DNA of 64,000 nucleotides, taken from positions 91,898,893-91,962,892 of the forward strand of contig CM077594.1 in the NCBI GenBank assembly GCA_039654915.1, in the 5' to 3' direction. A program made the translations under genes and the position numbers. The stretch's first letter is position 1. Each line of letters opens with the position of its first letter. The notes beneath the pieces were generated by a model that was given only the letters and a program-made list of their open reading frames with translations, searched no databases and was not told where the DNA came from. This document shows, piece after piece, positions 47,915 to 60,229 of this stretch. The DNA comes from Aquilaria yunnanensis. Lineage: Eukaryota; Streptophyta; Magnoliopsida; Malvales; Thymelaeaceae.

Positions 47915-50900
47915 TTAAGGACCGCGTGTTGGAGCAAAACAGAAGCAACCTGGATTCTGGTCCTCGGGAATCATCCCTCCTCCCTTGCTTGTATCAATTC
48001 CTTCCAACATTCCCACTACATCATCCATTTCCGGACGTTTCTCTGCATTTCCATCCCAGCATTTCTTCATGATGTTCCCCAGAGATGCTGGACAGCATTT
48101 TGGGATTTGTGGTCGTAAGTTCTGCAGATAGGTGAAAATGTCATATTACACTCCCATAGACAAAACCCCCTGACAAAAGTTGTTTCTGCTTATGGAGTTC
48201 AATGTGTTTCATGTCACATCACCATGTTGAGAATATTCAAGCAACACAAATTGAGCTATAGTAACAGTTCAGCATGAAACATGAATCTAATATAACAGCT
48301 TCAGACAAACCATGGATTAAATCTTTATTTTGCTCATAAACAAACATTATCATGCCAAAACATTTAAGAGGGCTTCCGTGTTAATTTCAAACAAATTGAT
48401 TAGTCACGTAGGCAAATTTACTAGTTCATATAAGAGAGCTTCCGTGTTAATATACTCATTCCCTAATTCATATAAGCTATCTAGGAAAGATCAAGTCAAA
48501 TATTATACCATATCATGCCACAAACAGTATCATCAAAGAAGCCCTGGAATAGATCAAAAGCATTAGTAATAGTTTCTACGGGAAACAAGATTCAACGATC
48601 CTAACTTTGCATCCCACATCTGTGGGTGCATAAGCTCTGCCCTCCAAGATAATTGGTTTGTGAAATCTACAACCGTGTAACATGGCATAGCCTGACTGAT
48701 GGCAGACAGTGATGGATGACAAAAGCCCGCCAGCAAAAGTTACTTTGGTTCCCCGGGTGATCAATGTCATATCCACTAGTTATGAAAAGAAAATACTTTC
48801 ACAGATGCAATACATCTAAACAGGATGAATGCGTGCACTAACCTGCCGAACAACACCAGACGTCATCTCACTGAAGCTAAGATCTGCATATGGCATATCA
48901 CAGCAATATATTTCCCACAAGCATATCCCAAAACTGTATACATCACACCTTCTGTTATAAGGTTTCCCGTCGAGAACCTACATTAAAGTCTTGTCAATTT
49001 GGGGCATTTTACAAATAAAAAAAAAAAAAAAAAAACTATGCCTCAGCTAATTTAAATGCCAGCATAAATGCTTGCTTCTATACTTGAGTTTCAGTAAATG
49101 TATCTGCATAGAATGCCCTTGCAACAGAGTTGCGGTTTATCAGTTAAGTTCAGGTGATGCATCCCGAATTCCTCTGAGAACACGCAAATGATTTTCGCAT
49201 GTATAATCATATGGCATACAGCACCAATCACCATTAGTTACCATTTGACAAAGCGTACCTCTGGAGCCATGTACCCAAGAGTGCCAGTTTCACCAGTCAT
49301 CTCACAAGGATTCTGAGCTTCAACACGAGCAACTCCAAAATCAGCAATTTTAAGATTTCTATTAGCATCCAACAACATGTTCTCTGTTTTCACATCACGA
49401 TGAACAATCTTCTTCGAATGCAGATAGCTGAGACTGCGAATGAAACAAGGAATGAACAGATTATTTGAATCTGCTTAATTTAGAAATCAAACATGGGAGT
49501 AGGAAACAGACTTACCCTCTGGAGAGGTCCAGCGCAAGTTGGACCACAACTTTAAGGGCAAGTTTCTTTCTCCTATTTCTTATCAAGTATTGCTTTAATG
49601 TGCCACCAGTGAGATACTCTACAACTACACAGCAAGCTTTTGAAGGAGTTGAACTGTCATCAGTAGGACTCTTAGAAGGGATCTTTAGATTTGAAGTCCC
49701 CATTGAAGCTCCAATAAACTGTAGTTGCATACAGGAAAGAAATTGAAGAAACTATTTACGCACAGAATGAATAATAAATTAAACTAAATTTCATGATACT
49801 AGCTGGAAAGTTATTTTAGACTCTCTCTCTCTCTCTCTCTTTCTCTCTCTATCTATCTCTCTTAATCTCTGATCAAACACATCACACTGGAAGGCACAAA
49901 GCCTTTCGGAGATGGGTTTCAGCATATATATTTCCTGTAGTAGTCACAGGCTGAAAATCATTTGATGAAGACACACCCATGCAAAAAATTAATACTCACG
50001 TTACCATGTTCCAATTGCATGATGGAGTACAAGATAGATTATACCCGTGTCACATTAGGATGGTTGAGCTTATGCCAAACAGAAACTTCTTGCCTAAATG
50101 ATGCTCTGAGAGCAGCAGTTTCCGCAACTGTGACCATGCTGTCTTCACCCCAATCCAACAGCTTCACTATAAAAATCACCAAGACACTCATGACCAGCCT
50201 TACAAAGCATACCAAAAGAACACTTACCTGACAGGTTAAGTTCAGTACAATAGAGAACAAACGATTAGCAGTCCATATATTTCCATTCACAATAAGCCAA
50301 TTCACTCAGTGGTACGTGGTCCCCTAGCTATCTTGATAATACCACATAATTGCTTCAACAACTATATAACAAAGAATGGCTGACCAAACTAAACTGCTGC
50401 CAGGAAACAAAAGTGCCCAGACTCTTAGCATAACAGACAAACAAGACAAAAATAAATAAGAACACCGTGAGACAACAACATGGTATGAGGGATGAAATGG
50501 AGTACTAGAATAGCCTCATGACCAAAATTAACAACCCAAAAAGAACTTGGCAAACTAGTGTTCAGTCAATACACCAGAGCGTGATTTTCAAAGAAGGCTA
50601 CAAAGCAAAGAAAGCTCAGGTAATAGAAAACTGAAAGAAAAAGGGCAGAGGTCAAGGAAGGACCTGCAACTTCTTGGTTATCGTAAGCGCCACGATAAAC
50701 GATTCCATAGGTTCCCTGAGCAATAACATATTTGATTTCCAGCTTTGACAAATCAATCTCCCACTCTTCTTTAGGCCTTTGGTTCTCCACGTTTCTGGAC
50801 CAAACCCTACTAAGATGCTTCTCCAATTGCGCGTCCAAGCTTTTCAGATCAATCTTATCCGCCCTAAAGATCATGTCTTTGCTACTGCTTCTTCCCGTGC

Positions 50901-50949
50901 CCCTCATCTTTGGATTCCTCGCTTCTGGGTCTGCTTCATTCGAATCCAT
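47915..50949 (-). CDS. Raf-like serine/threonine protein kinase (group C, CBC1/CBC2-type)
   Basis: There are six coding exons: 50664-50949, 50045-50166, 49516-49718, 49259-49433, 48843-48977 and 47915-48121. All are in frame with GT-AG introns and give 375 aa. The N-terminal [20 protein letters not shown] and [20 protein letters not shown] are hallmarks of this plant Raf-like subgroup. Kinase motifs: glycine loop [12 protein letters not shown] (77-88), Lys97 (VAVK), catalytic Asp217 (VHRDVKTEN), DFG at 235-237 and APE at 260-262. The C-terminus ends [22 protein letters not shown]. All catalytic residues are intact. Relatives include Arabidopsis CBC1/CBC2, which act in guard cells in blue-light and CO2 stomatal signalling, but the exact paralogue is not resolved. 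An in-frame ATG at 51013-51015 would add 22 residues. Confidence 0.95.
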
Positions 50950-51049
50950 CCTCAACACCAAACAGGTTCCACAGAAAAGGGTTCGACCAAAGAGACGATC
51001 GAGGTGAATTTTCACTCGGCACTGAACTAGCGGCCTCCCTCAACTACAT

Positions 51050-51346
51050 CTGCCACGGAAATTTCGGAATCGTTCTGCTTCTGCGAAGTCCACCAATAAT
51101 GGTACCATAAAGAAACAAGCCTTTTTTTACATTTGTATCCAATCAGAAAAGAATTGCGACTATCTGTAGCTTGGAAACCACAACTTTCCCCGTCACCAAC
51201 CTTTTAAAATAATTACTAGAACCCGGGGAAATGAAACAGTAAACCCCAAGAAAACGACCCAAACCCAGCCCTTAATTTGTCTGATACTGATATACTCCAG
51301 AATTTAAAAATCGAAACTTGGAACTACAAAAAGGAGACATACATAC
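51050..51346 (-). other. possible 5' UTR intron of the kinase gene
   Basis: A strong donor (AAGG/gtatgt at 51346) and an acceptor (gtggcag/ at 51050) bracket about 297 bp upstream of the start codon. The upstream part (51347-51660) would be the first, non-coding exon. Confidence 0.4.
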
Positions 51347-51764
51347 CCTTTAACTAACCCACGATCGGGAGAAGAAGGAAGCAATCCAGCATGAACAATA
51401 TCCAGAAGCCATGTAAGCAAGTCCCTCGAGATTAGCAAAAGAAGCGATAGATCGATAGAAGGAGACCGGGGAAGTTGACTATGGGAATCTAATTTCAGAA
51501 GTTTGCTTCTGCGGCGAATCAAAGGTACCGGATGAAAGTCGTCCAAAGCGGCTAGGAGGATAGCGAAATCGATCTCGGAGCAAAATCAGAGGATAAGATC
51601 TTAAAGAAAACCAGAATTTGCGGGCAAAGAAGGAATGCGAGGATTCTGTGGAGATATTTTAAGGAGGAATCAGAACCAACCAACCAACCAAGGAAGCAAA
51701 TGAAAACTGAGCTGATGCGGGGGGAAAAGCGCGGGGATTTTCCTAAATACTAACGGATTCATTT

Positions 51765-51770
51765 CACGTG
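51765..51770. promoter_or_regulatory. G-box (CACGTG) upstream of the kinase gene
   Basis: CACGTG about 0.8 kb before the kinase start and about 100 bp beyond the likely leader exon. G-boxes bind bHLH/bZIP factors in light and ABA responses. One palindromic hexamer can occur by chance. Confidence 0.3.
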
Positions 51771-51914
51771 CGATTAAATGCGTTCATTCTCATGGCATTG
51801 TCTCGTTCGCTTGACAAATCCGTCTAATAATAATAATAATAAATATTGAACCGAAGCACCAAAAAAACATTAGGTCAATCACGTCTTTTCCCCTGAGGCG
51901 CAACCCTCCTTTGT

Positions 51915-52498
51915 TAGAAACAACAAATTTGCCATTAATATTTTGGATAAAAAGCGGAAATGTTACTATTTTTTTTTCCTGAATCTCCCATTAATATTTT
52001 AAAATGAGCCGAATATGCTACTGGTTAGAAAATAACCGAAAATGGTAAAAATGACATATTTTAAAATATTGAGGTTATTATGTATCTTTTCAAAAACATT
52101 ACGACCTTTGAGATTTTTGCCAAAAGAAGGTCTAATCTCCACCATCAGCATTTCAGCCCTGTTGCTGTTTTCCTCACTAGTGCTTCAGCCCCATTGTTGC
52201 CCTCCCTTTGTCTATAGTAACTAATCTCCTTGTCAATATTTGAGAGAGTGTGTGTGTGTGAGTCTAATTACAAAAAGTCTTTAAATTTTGTTAAAACTTA
52301 AATTATCACACTAAAATTTTTAACATTTTCTATTAATTTTTTAACTGTCAATGATATATCTACTCTTAATTTGAAATTTCAGTATTATATTCGGCTCATT
52401 TTAAAACATTAATGAGAGATTGAGCAAAAAAAAAAAACTATAGTTACGTATTTGCTCTTAACCCAAAATATTAGTGGCAAATTTGATATTTTTGCTCA
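51915..52498. mobile_element. TIR element with about 90-bp arms
   Basis: The left arm 'aatttgccattaatattttg', then 'cccattaatattttaaaatg', pairs with the reverse complement of the right arm 'aatttgccactaatattttg', then 'tcattaatgttttaaaatg'. Both continue into 'agccgaata'. No target duplication was resolved, and there is no coding capacity. Confidence 0.65.
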
Positions 52499-53159
52499 CT
52501 CCATTTAATGTATTATGTGTTCTTCTTATATAAACTAATATTTGTTTAAATTGTAAATATAATGTGCCTAAAATGTAATTTGAATATTTTTATAAAAAAT
52601 AATGATAAATGCAAAACAATATTCAGTTACAATATTATAGTAAAATTAATGTCAGAGGTCAGTTATCATTTTTTTCTTTCTTATAATAAATGTAAAACAA
52701 TATTTTTTTTCCCTGCTGGTGCTGATAAAAGCAAAGACTAGGAATATGTTTCCAAACCCGAGACTAAAAAGCGTAAATAAAATAAATATCAAAAAAAGAA
52801 AAGTGTAGTGGCCCAAAAATTTCTTTGATATAACCCTGGGTTGGGTAAAAAAGGAACAAGCAAACAAAACCGACCAACAAATTAATGAATTAGTCCAATT
52901 TGTCCAAACCTTTAATACTACAACGGAATTGGTTTTATTTTTAAGGAATTAAATCAATTACCATTTTTTATTTTTAACATCAAATAATTCTCTTGTTTTA
53001 CAAAATCTCTTTTATTATTCCTATTGTTGGGATCCAAATCAGTTACAATTTTATTATATTTTCACACTAAAATATTAATATTCGAACTAACACACAGACT
53101 GAGATAATATAAAAAGGAAAAGTAGTGTTTACATTTTTATTTTTCATTAGAAATTAGAT
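52499..53159. other. gene-free AT-rich sequence
   Basis: Nothing recognisable apart from short low-complexity stretches. Confidence 0.4.
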
Positions 53160-53900
53160 ACCACAGTATGTGATATTGGACATCACCATAAGTAAAATTA
53201 GATATTCCTATAGATTATGTTAGACATCAGTACATAGCTTGTTTGCATAAAAATATAAAATAGTTGTCTTTTTTAAAAAAAAAAATTCTTACTAGACTTA
53301 AACACTTAACTCATCATACTAGACATTCAACCACCATAATCAGATGTTTGGATACTTAAATCCAACACTTGAGATACCAAACTTAAATTGGTAGGCTAGA
53401 CACCTTTTTACCATATTTAGACATTTAAATGATTATACTAGACATCAAACCACCACATTTAGGTAATTGGACACTGCAAAAATTAAAAAACAAAAAGATG
53501 GAGTTAGATACCTTATACTTAGAATGAAAATCAATGAGTCAATATCATTTTTTTATATATGAGATATATAATTCTACAATAAAATGTTCAACTATATTTA
53601 CATGGTGTTTAGTTTATATAAAATATATTTAAGTTCATCTACATGTAGACAAAATACAACTATGCATGAAGCTATAAAAATATGATATAATTTTTCAGTT
53701 AAATATCCTTTAAAATAACATTATTATACTCTCAATTAAAGGTAAAATTTGAATAATTAAAATATTTTATCTTCGTCACTAGGAAAACAACATGCAGACA
53801 TTTACATATTAAAAGCAGACACTGAAACACTACGCACAGACACTAACAACCTAGTTTCAGACACTATAAAGTAGAGACTATTTACCTATGGTTAGATACT
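53160..53900 (-). repeat. degenerate repeat block, inverted copy of the 20.9-22.1 kb family
   Basis: The reverse complement reads 'catctgattatggtggttga', then 'atgtctagtatgatgagtta', matching units of the intron-1 repeat block. Units are about 75-110 bp and strongly diverged. Confidence 0.6.
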
Positions 53901-55448
53901 AACAGTGTTAATTTTTCCGTTAGTGGCGGATGTCCACCTTGGTGGACAGTATCATATCGCATTAGCTCAGATATGTTGATGGGAAAATTGCAAAAGCTCT
54001 CTTGATCTCTTTTATTCTAGCACAAGAAGGACTCTTAGTTTTAAAATCATTCAAATAAACTATTTCTTCTACCTAGGGATGAAAGTTTAGGTTGTAGGAT
54101 TGGGTTTGGGTTGAAACCTGATTTTAACAGTATGTCCTTAACCCTCACCTGACCCTATTCTAGTCATAGCTCAAACCGATCTTAACCTGAGTTAAAGCCA
54201 CGTTGACCTGACATTTCCAAGAGGCCAAGAAAAAGTTTGATCTCATTCCATTTCTTGCCTACTAAATTAAAGATATTTAAAAAGTTCTACAAATCCTCCA
54301 TATCATAATTTTATTGCAGCTGAATAAATAGGCATGACATCCATACTTCATCATCTAATCAAGTACTACATAAAAATTTGTACTATGATTTTTGTATAAT
54401 TAATATTTTTTTTATCTGAGCTTATTAATTGCTAATTTGAAGTCACATTTATCAATTGAACAGTTACTAAGAAATGAGCAATAAACCATAAGGGAGTCAA
54501 GTGCTTTTAAACCTTGAGAAGACCACCCATGAACATTGTGTGTTGCGCTTAAGTCAAGATGCCAAAGGAATAGAGTTACTGATGAATTGAATTAGCATGA
54601 AAAATAATAAACTAGATGAAGGCAGTATAGAACACCAGGAAAAAAAAAGATAAGGGCCAAGTGATGCAATTTATATATTTGCTCTAAAAACTCAACTCCT
54701 CATTAACTCCAAATTCCATTTTAATGATAAAGAAGATAGCTTTTTTGAATGATTTTAAACTAATAATGCTTTTTGTATAGACTAAAATAAATATTGAGGG
54801 ATATTATAATTTCTTCATCAACATTTCTGAGGTAATGGATTAACTGGTATAGTTTTTTAAAATTTGGGGACTAATATTCACTAAGTACTGAGTTGTGGAC
54901 CAACTTGATTGAATTGGGTAAGTTCAAGGGCTAAATGAATAGTTTGGCCAAGAACACGGCTGTAGCTTCTTTGACTCCGGCGGCCGGTTGTAGTTTGTAA
55001 CTTTTTCCTTTTTCCTTGCCAACACAAGGATCATTCTTTCCATACCTTTTCCGGGAATTTGTTTCACTAAAAATCGTTTCTTTCGGTTGAGTTTTTACAA
55101 TTGATAAAATGCCGAGAAACAGACAGTAATCCACGAAAACCATATTTTCCTAAGTACATGCTTCGCTGTTGTGATAATTTTGCTCAGACGAGCAAGACAA
55201 AAACAGTTAGCATTGTGGATTTCTTGTTCCTCATGCAATACAGACAGTGTCAAGGAGCAGTACTCGAATTGGCATTTTCTGAATGAAGCAGCCTCACAAA
55301 ATTCTATACAGGACAAGAAGACGACTACAACACGTTTAGGTTCCTGTTCCTTCCCTCGCCGATGCAAATTTACCCAACAAATTATATGGGCAATTGCAAT
55401 TTGCAACCAATATCCAACTTGATCGAGTATGTTGTAGTCTTCTACTTG
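53901..55448. other. unassigned sequence
   Basis: The opposite-strand frames at 55095-55463 and 55101-55422 have ordinary codon variety but no recognised domain, and they run into a MITE end. A gene remnant is possible but not supported. Confidence 0.35.
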
Positions 55449-55638
55449 CAGGGGCGGACCCAAGTATTTTATAAATGAGGGACTAAAATAAATATTTTTC
55501 TAAATTATAGTAGTTTTTATAATAAAATTTAACCAATTTTAATACAAAATCAGAATATATTTACTTTTAAATTTAAAAAAAAAATACTGGTAGTTTACAA
55601 TTTTAGGAGGCCTGCTCGCTCCTTTAGTTGCGCCACTG
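55449..55638. mobile_element. short hAT-like MITE
   Basis: The left end CAGGGGCGGACCCAAG and the reverse complement of the right end (CAGTGGCGCAACTAAAG) are imperfect TIRs of a common plant hAT MITE type. The flanks tctacttg and cccacttg agree at 6 of 8 positions. Confidence 0.6.
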
Positions 55639-57838
55639 CCCACTTGTATTATGTCCTACAGTTGATTACGCGCGTTAGTCGACTAAGTAAACAAAGGCTA
55701 TATAAGACAAACCTAGCGACCAAACAGAAAATTATAAACAGACAAAGTCATCTTTATCTTCTGTTTATTATTATTATTTTTTTTTCATAAAAGCATTATT
55801 ACGAATAAAAAAGAAATTAAATGCATTGTTTATGAAGAACTTGATAGAAAATGCATTTAATAAAAATATTTAATTTTTTTTATACTTAAAATAGAATACA
55901 ATATAATGTATTACAAGGTTAAGGGAAAAAAAATTGAAGATTAAGTGAATTTTTTGCTATTGAACTAAATTTTCAGGTGTCAAAATCTAATTCTTAAAGC
56001 TAACCTACACTACACATGAACTTCTAGGCTTTCGTGTCAAGACACGACCTCAAGTTGGAAAAGTCATTGACATAAAACACTGGCCTATTGTGGGCTTAAC
56101 GTATGAAAGTGGCCTAAAGCTTTGCTTGTTCACATTTGAAGTGTTATTATGAGCTTTCCAGGGGAGCTTACAAATTTTTATATTCAATTTTGAGAATTGT
56201 CTTGTTTGAATTTGGTACATAGGATGTGACTTTATTACCTGGTTATTCTTGTATTTTGTTCTTTAACGCTTGCTCTTTGTTGTTCTTTAGTTTGTATACG
56301 AGTTACATTGTGGCAATTTATATAATCATTGCATAAATTTGTGAAAAAATAAAAAAATTTAATATAATAAAAAAATATACTTTCAAGTTTTAGCCCTTAT
56401 AATTTTGGAACAAAATAATATTCACATCCTACTAGCTTGATGTTAGAGTAAAAAATGTTACTACTAGAAACATAAGAGAAACAAATCATGATTACTAATA
56501 TTTATTTTAGAAGACAATAAAAAAATGACAAAAAAAAACTAGAGACCAAGAAAACAAATGGAGAGGTTTGGTGACCCGCACATTGTACTGGATTTTTTTC
56601 TAATAAATTTCAACAATAATAGTGCTTTAAAACAAAATACGTTACGTGCTTTAAAACAATGCATATTTTGTTTGTTAATTAAAAACAATTCAATAAAATT
56701 TTTCATCTCTTATTAACACAAAATCTAATTTATAATATCGAAGAAAAATTTATCTAGAAAAACTTACTCTCAAATTTAACAATTATGGAACAAATTGCTT
56801 TATTAAACTATAGAGCTTGAAATAAATAATTGATGTTACAAATCTTAATAGTCAATAATGAAAGAACAATGATAGAAATAATGATTAAAGCTTCACTTAA
56901 GAAAAAAATAATAAATAAAATCAATAAAAAAAGTTAGGATCAAGACAAAAAAAAATGAAAAAACTGTAGACATTAAGGATTTAACAATTAACTTAATGAA
57001 GACAAAAAAAGGGTTTAACTAAAAAATAAATAAATTTTAACTAAAAAAAAATTATGGCCACCAATGTCTTACTTTAGAAGATAGTATATAAAAAATAACA
57101 AAAAGAAAAATTTGGAGGCCAAGAGAACAAATAGAAGATTTAATTAAATAATTATAAAATTTATGGACTAAAATGTAACAGTGTCAAAAATCAGGTCCAA
57201 AAAAGAAAAAAATTAGAAAGCTAGGAATGGAATGGCAATTTAACCGAAAAAAATGTGGGACTGACCAAAATCGGAAAATTTTCAACCTAGGCCCTCAGAA
57301 AGGCAAGCACCTTACAAAATGAGATAAAACTCAAAAAAGAGCAAGTCGCATCCCGAAAAAAGCAAAAAAAAAAAAATTGCTGAACTATAACCCAAATGTT
57401 ACCATTCATCCAATAGTAACCATATTCATCCGTAGAATATAGTGTAATATGCTCCTTGATATCTAATTTGTACTCATTTTTTTATTATTCTATCATCGAA
57501 CAAAATCCATTCTTCTATTCTAAATTAATTATTACTTGTTATTCGTCTAACATTCATTTATAAAAAAAATATTTGTGAAACTTAATAGAATATATAATAA
57601 GTGCAAAAAAACATATTCAATATTATTATGCTTGTTTCTCACACTACTCGTTCTCGTTCTCTTTCATTTCTTTTTTTTTTTTAGTTCCTATATATTATTT
57701 TCACAATTTTTATGTTACATAAATATATTATATTTCAAGTTATATATATTTTCTTTTATTTATATTCTTTTTTAATTTTTATATATTTTTTACTGTTAAT
57801 TGTTCATTTTTTTGCTCAACTAGTTGTACATTCTTTTA
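55639..57838. other. gene-free AT-rich sequence
   Basis: No gene, RNA or clear transposon terminus was recognised across about 2.2 kb. Confidence 0.4.
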
Positions 57839-58378
57839 TTACTTGAAAATTTTGAAAAAGTCAAGGAAAAAGAATAAAACTAGAAACAAAATGACAGACA
57901 AAGTTACGTACAAAAAACCGAAGAAATGGAAAGAGAGAGAACGGAAATTAAAGAGAGAGAGAGAGAGAGACTGAAATGGAAAAGTGACTAAATAAAACAA
58001 AAAGCTAAAATTGGAAAAGGAAATAAAACAAAAAATAAAAATAAAAAACAATACGCGAAATGAAAAAAGAAAAGAAAAAAACTTATGAAGGAAAAAGAAC
58101 AAAATAACAAACAAAACAATGGACATAGTAAAATACAAAAAATAAAATGAAAACATGGGGAAGAGAAAACGAACGAATAAATGGGAAAGAGAAAAAATGA
58201 AAAAAATTGAAAATATAACACAAAAATAAATTTGGAAGAAAAATGAAAAAATAATACACAAAATAAAAAAGAAAATAAAAACCCGGAATAAAGAAAATAA
58301 AAAATAACTGAGAACAACAAAAAAACAAAAACAGAAAAGAAAAATTTGAAAAACAAAAAAGCAAAAAGGTAGATCCAA
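57839..58378. repeat. polypurine-rich tract
   Basis: The + strand is overwhelmingly A and G for about 540 bp ('gaaaaagtcaaggaaaaag', 'gaaatggaaagagagagaac', and so on), with a (GA)n core near 57955-57970. The long minus-strand frames here encode only Phe/Leu/Ser-rich low complexity and are not genes. Confidence 0.8.
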
Positions 58379-58483
58379 GGATTAATCAATCCCTAGAACT
58401 CACATTAAACTCACACTTCCAAAGCAACTCTCCTAGAAACTTTGGTTGTTTGAAATGCATAATAAGCAAATATCATTGTGTGT

Positions 58484-59277
58484 TAGGGGTGAATATGGGT
58501 TGGGTAAACCCAAAACCCAACTCGAACCAACTGGAAAAGGAACTGAACCTAGGACATATATGTATATATGAAAAATTATAATGGTCATCTTGTGTTTTTA
58601 TATTAAACCCTTAAACTGATATCCCAAATTGAAACTGTATGAAAGTTGTGAGATTATTTATAAAATTTTTTCATATTTACTTAAATCACTTCGTTTCTTA
58701 GATAGACTACTCCTAGGTCATTTTGTTTTCTATCTTCCATTCCAAACTACTTTCTATGACACAATCCTCATGTTTTTTCATTGATGAGTCATGCGAAGCT
58801 AGAAATTCATGTCATCAACATATTTTAGGTTTTAATGTTGAATAAGATGGTTTTAAATGCTCAGCTTTCCATATTGAATGTTATGCCAATGTTAAAATTA
58901 CTGAACATAAGTAAGCTAGTTGAGATGGAATATATTCTACAAGTAACTCTTTTGAACCATTTTGGTAATAACAACATTTTAAACTATTTTGAATGTGTCT
59001 AAGTACATATATTTAAATGTTAATTTAATTGTATATTATGTTGAATATTTCATAAAATTGGTTATGAATATAATTTTATTAAATTTTGGTGTTGTTATAG
59101 ATATATGATATAAACCGAAAAACCTAAGAACTAGAACTGAAAAACCCAGAACCGTGGTTTTGGTTCTGTTCAGTTCTTGATTCTCAGGTTGGGTAGAAAA
59201 ATTTTGGAACCGATGTCACTTCAGGTTGGTTCGGTTCCACCATAAAATTAAACCAAATTGAACCATGCTCAACCCTA
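58484..59277. mobile_element. possible hAT-like non-autonomous element
   Basis: The left TAGGGGTGAATATGG and the reverse complement of the right end (TAGGGTTGAGCATGG) resemble the termini of the 8.68 kb element. The interior has 'gaaccg'/'cggttc'-type motifs like that copy. The target duplication is unclear. Confidence 0.5.
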
Positions 59278-59650
59278 GTGTATATGTGTCTGGTCCGGTC
59301 TGGCTAGTCAGACTGGTTCAACTGTGGCTCGAAGAGCGTTGTGGGCCGAGTTGCACTTTTTAAACATGCTTGGGTTAAAACTTGCTTGTTTAGCTTAGTT
59401 CATCCAAGTAAGGCTGGATTTATGTGTGTTTGGCATTTTTTTACCATGTGGACTTGGCAACTTTGCAGCTCAAATGCTTAAGGTTGATGTTTTACTAGTT
59501 CATCCAAAATTACAAAGTTTAAAAAGAACAAAAAGGCTATAACTATAACTGTGTTAATGCTTTTATTTATGCATACTTTTGGAATATTGAATATTTTAAC
59601 TTTGAAATTTGAATGATTGGTTATGCACACATTGAAATTAAGTGTTATTC

Positions 59651-60001
59651 TCTCCCTCTAAAAAATGATAAAATGTATTCTTTGTTCAGTTGTCCAATAA
59701 GGGATGAAACATTTTCCTTTTTAAAAATTTTTTAATATCAAATTTACTTTAACACCATCATTTAAACTCTTATTGCACAAACACAAAAAAAAAAGATTTT
59801 TTTTAATCTTCATTAAAACTTCCACTACACAAAACCCTAAAAAAAATATTTTTTAAATTATCATTTAAACTCTCACTATATATAATTTTAAAAAATTAAA
59901 TATTATTTTCAAGAGGACAAAAAAGAAAAAAAATATAATAAGCTATACACACTTTAATCTCCCTACTCAGAGAAATACATCATCGTTTACGGAATGGAGA
60001 T
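59651..60001. mobile_element. Stowaway-like MITE, uninterrupted relative of 8370-9240
   Basis: The left TCTCCCTCTAAAAAATGATA and the reverse complement of the right end (TCTCCATTCCGTAAACGATG) are inverted ends. The interior 'caaatttactttaacaccatcatttaaactc' region matches the 8.4 kb copy. Confidence 0.6.
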
Positions 60002-60229
60002 GAAATTTTATTATGAAACATGAAATAGTATAATGTTAGTATATGATATATGAAAAAACATGGAAGGCTATATCTTGTATAGTAGTAGGACAAGTAATGA
60101 CTTTAACTGACGAACTTTTTTTTATTTTTGTCAGAAGAGAAAATATTAAAAGAAAATCAGTTAAGTTAAATGTCCTCTATTTAGTCATCTTTGGTGTCTT
60201 AGCACCTTTACAATCAAAAGTCATAATAT

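Noticed and set aside
55095..55463. 122-codon minus-strand frame
   Set aside because: Ordinary composition but no family resemblance. It runs into a hAT-like MITE end and is overlapped by opposite-strand frames.
57839..58389. Three overlapping minus-strand frames up to 179 codons that look like membrane proteins
   Set aside because: The Phe/Leu/Ser composition is a side effect of the purine-rich + strand. The frames overlap each other in different registers.
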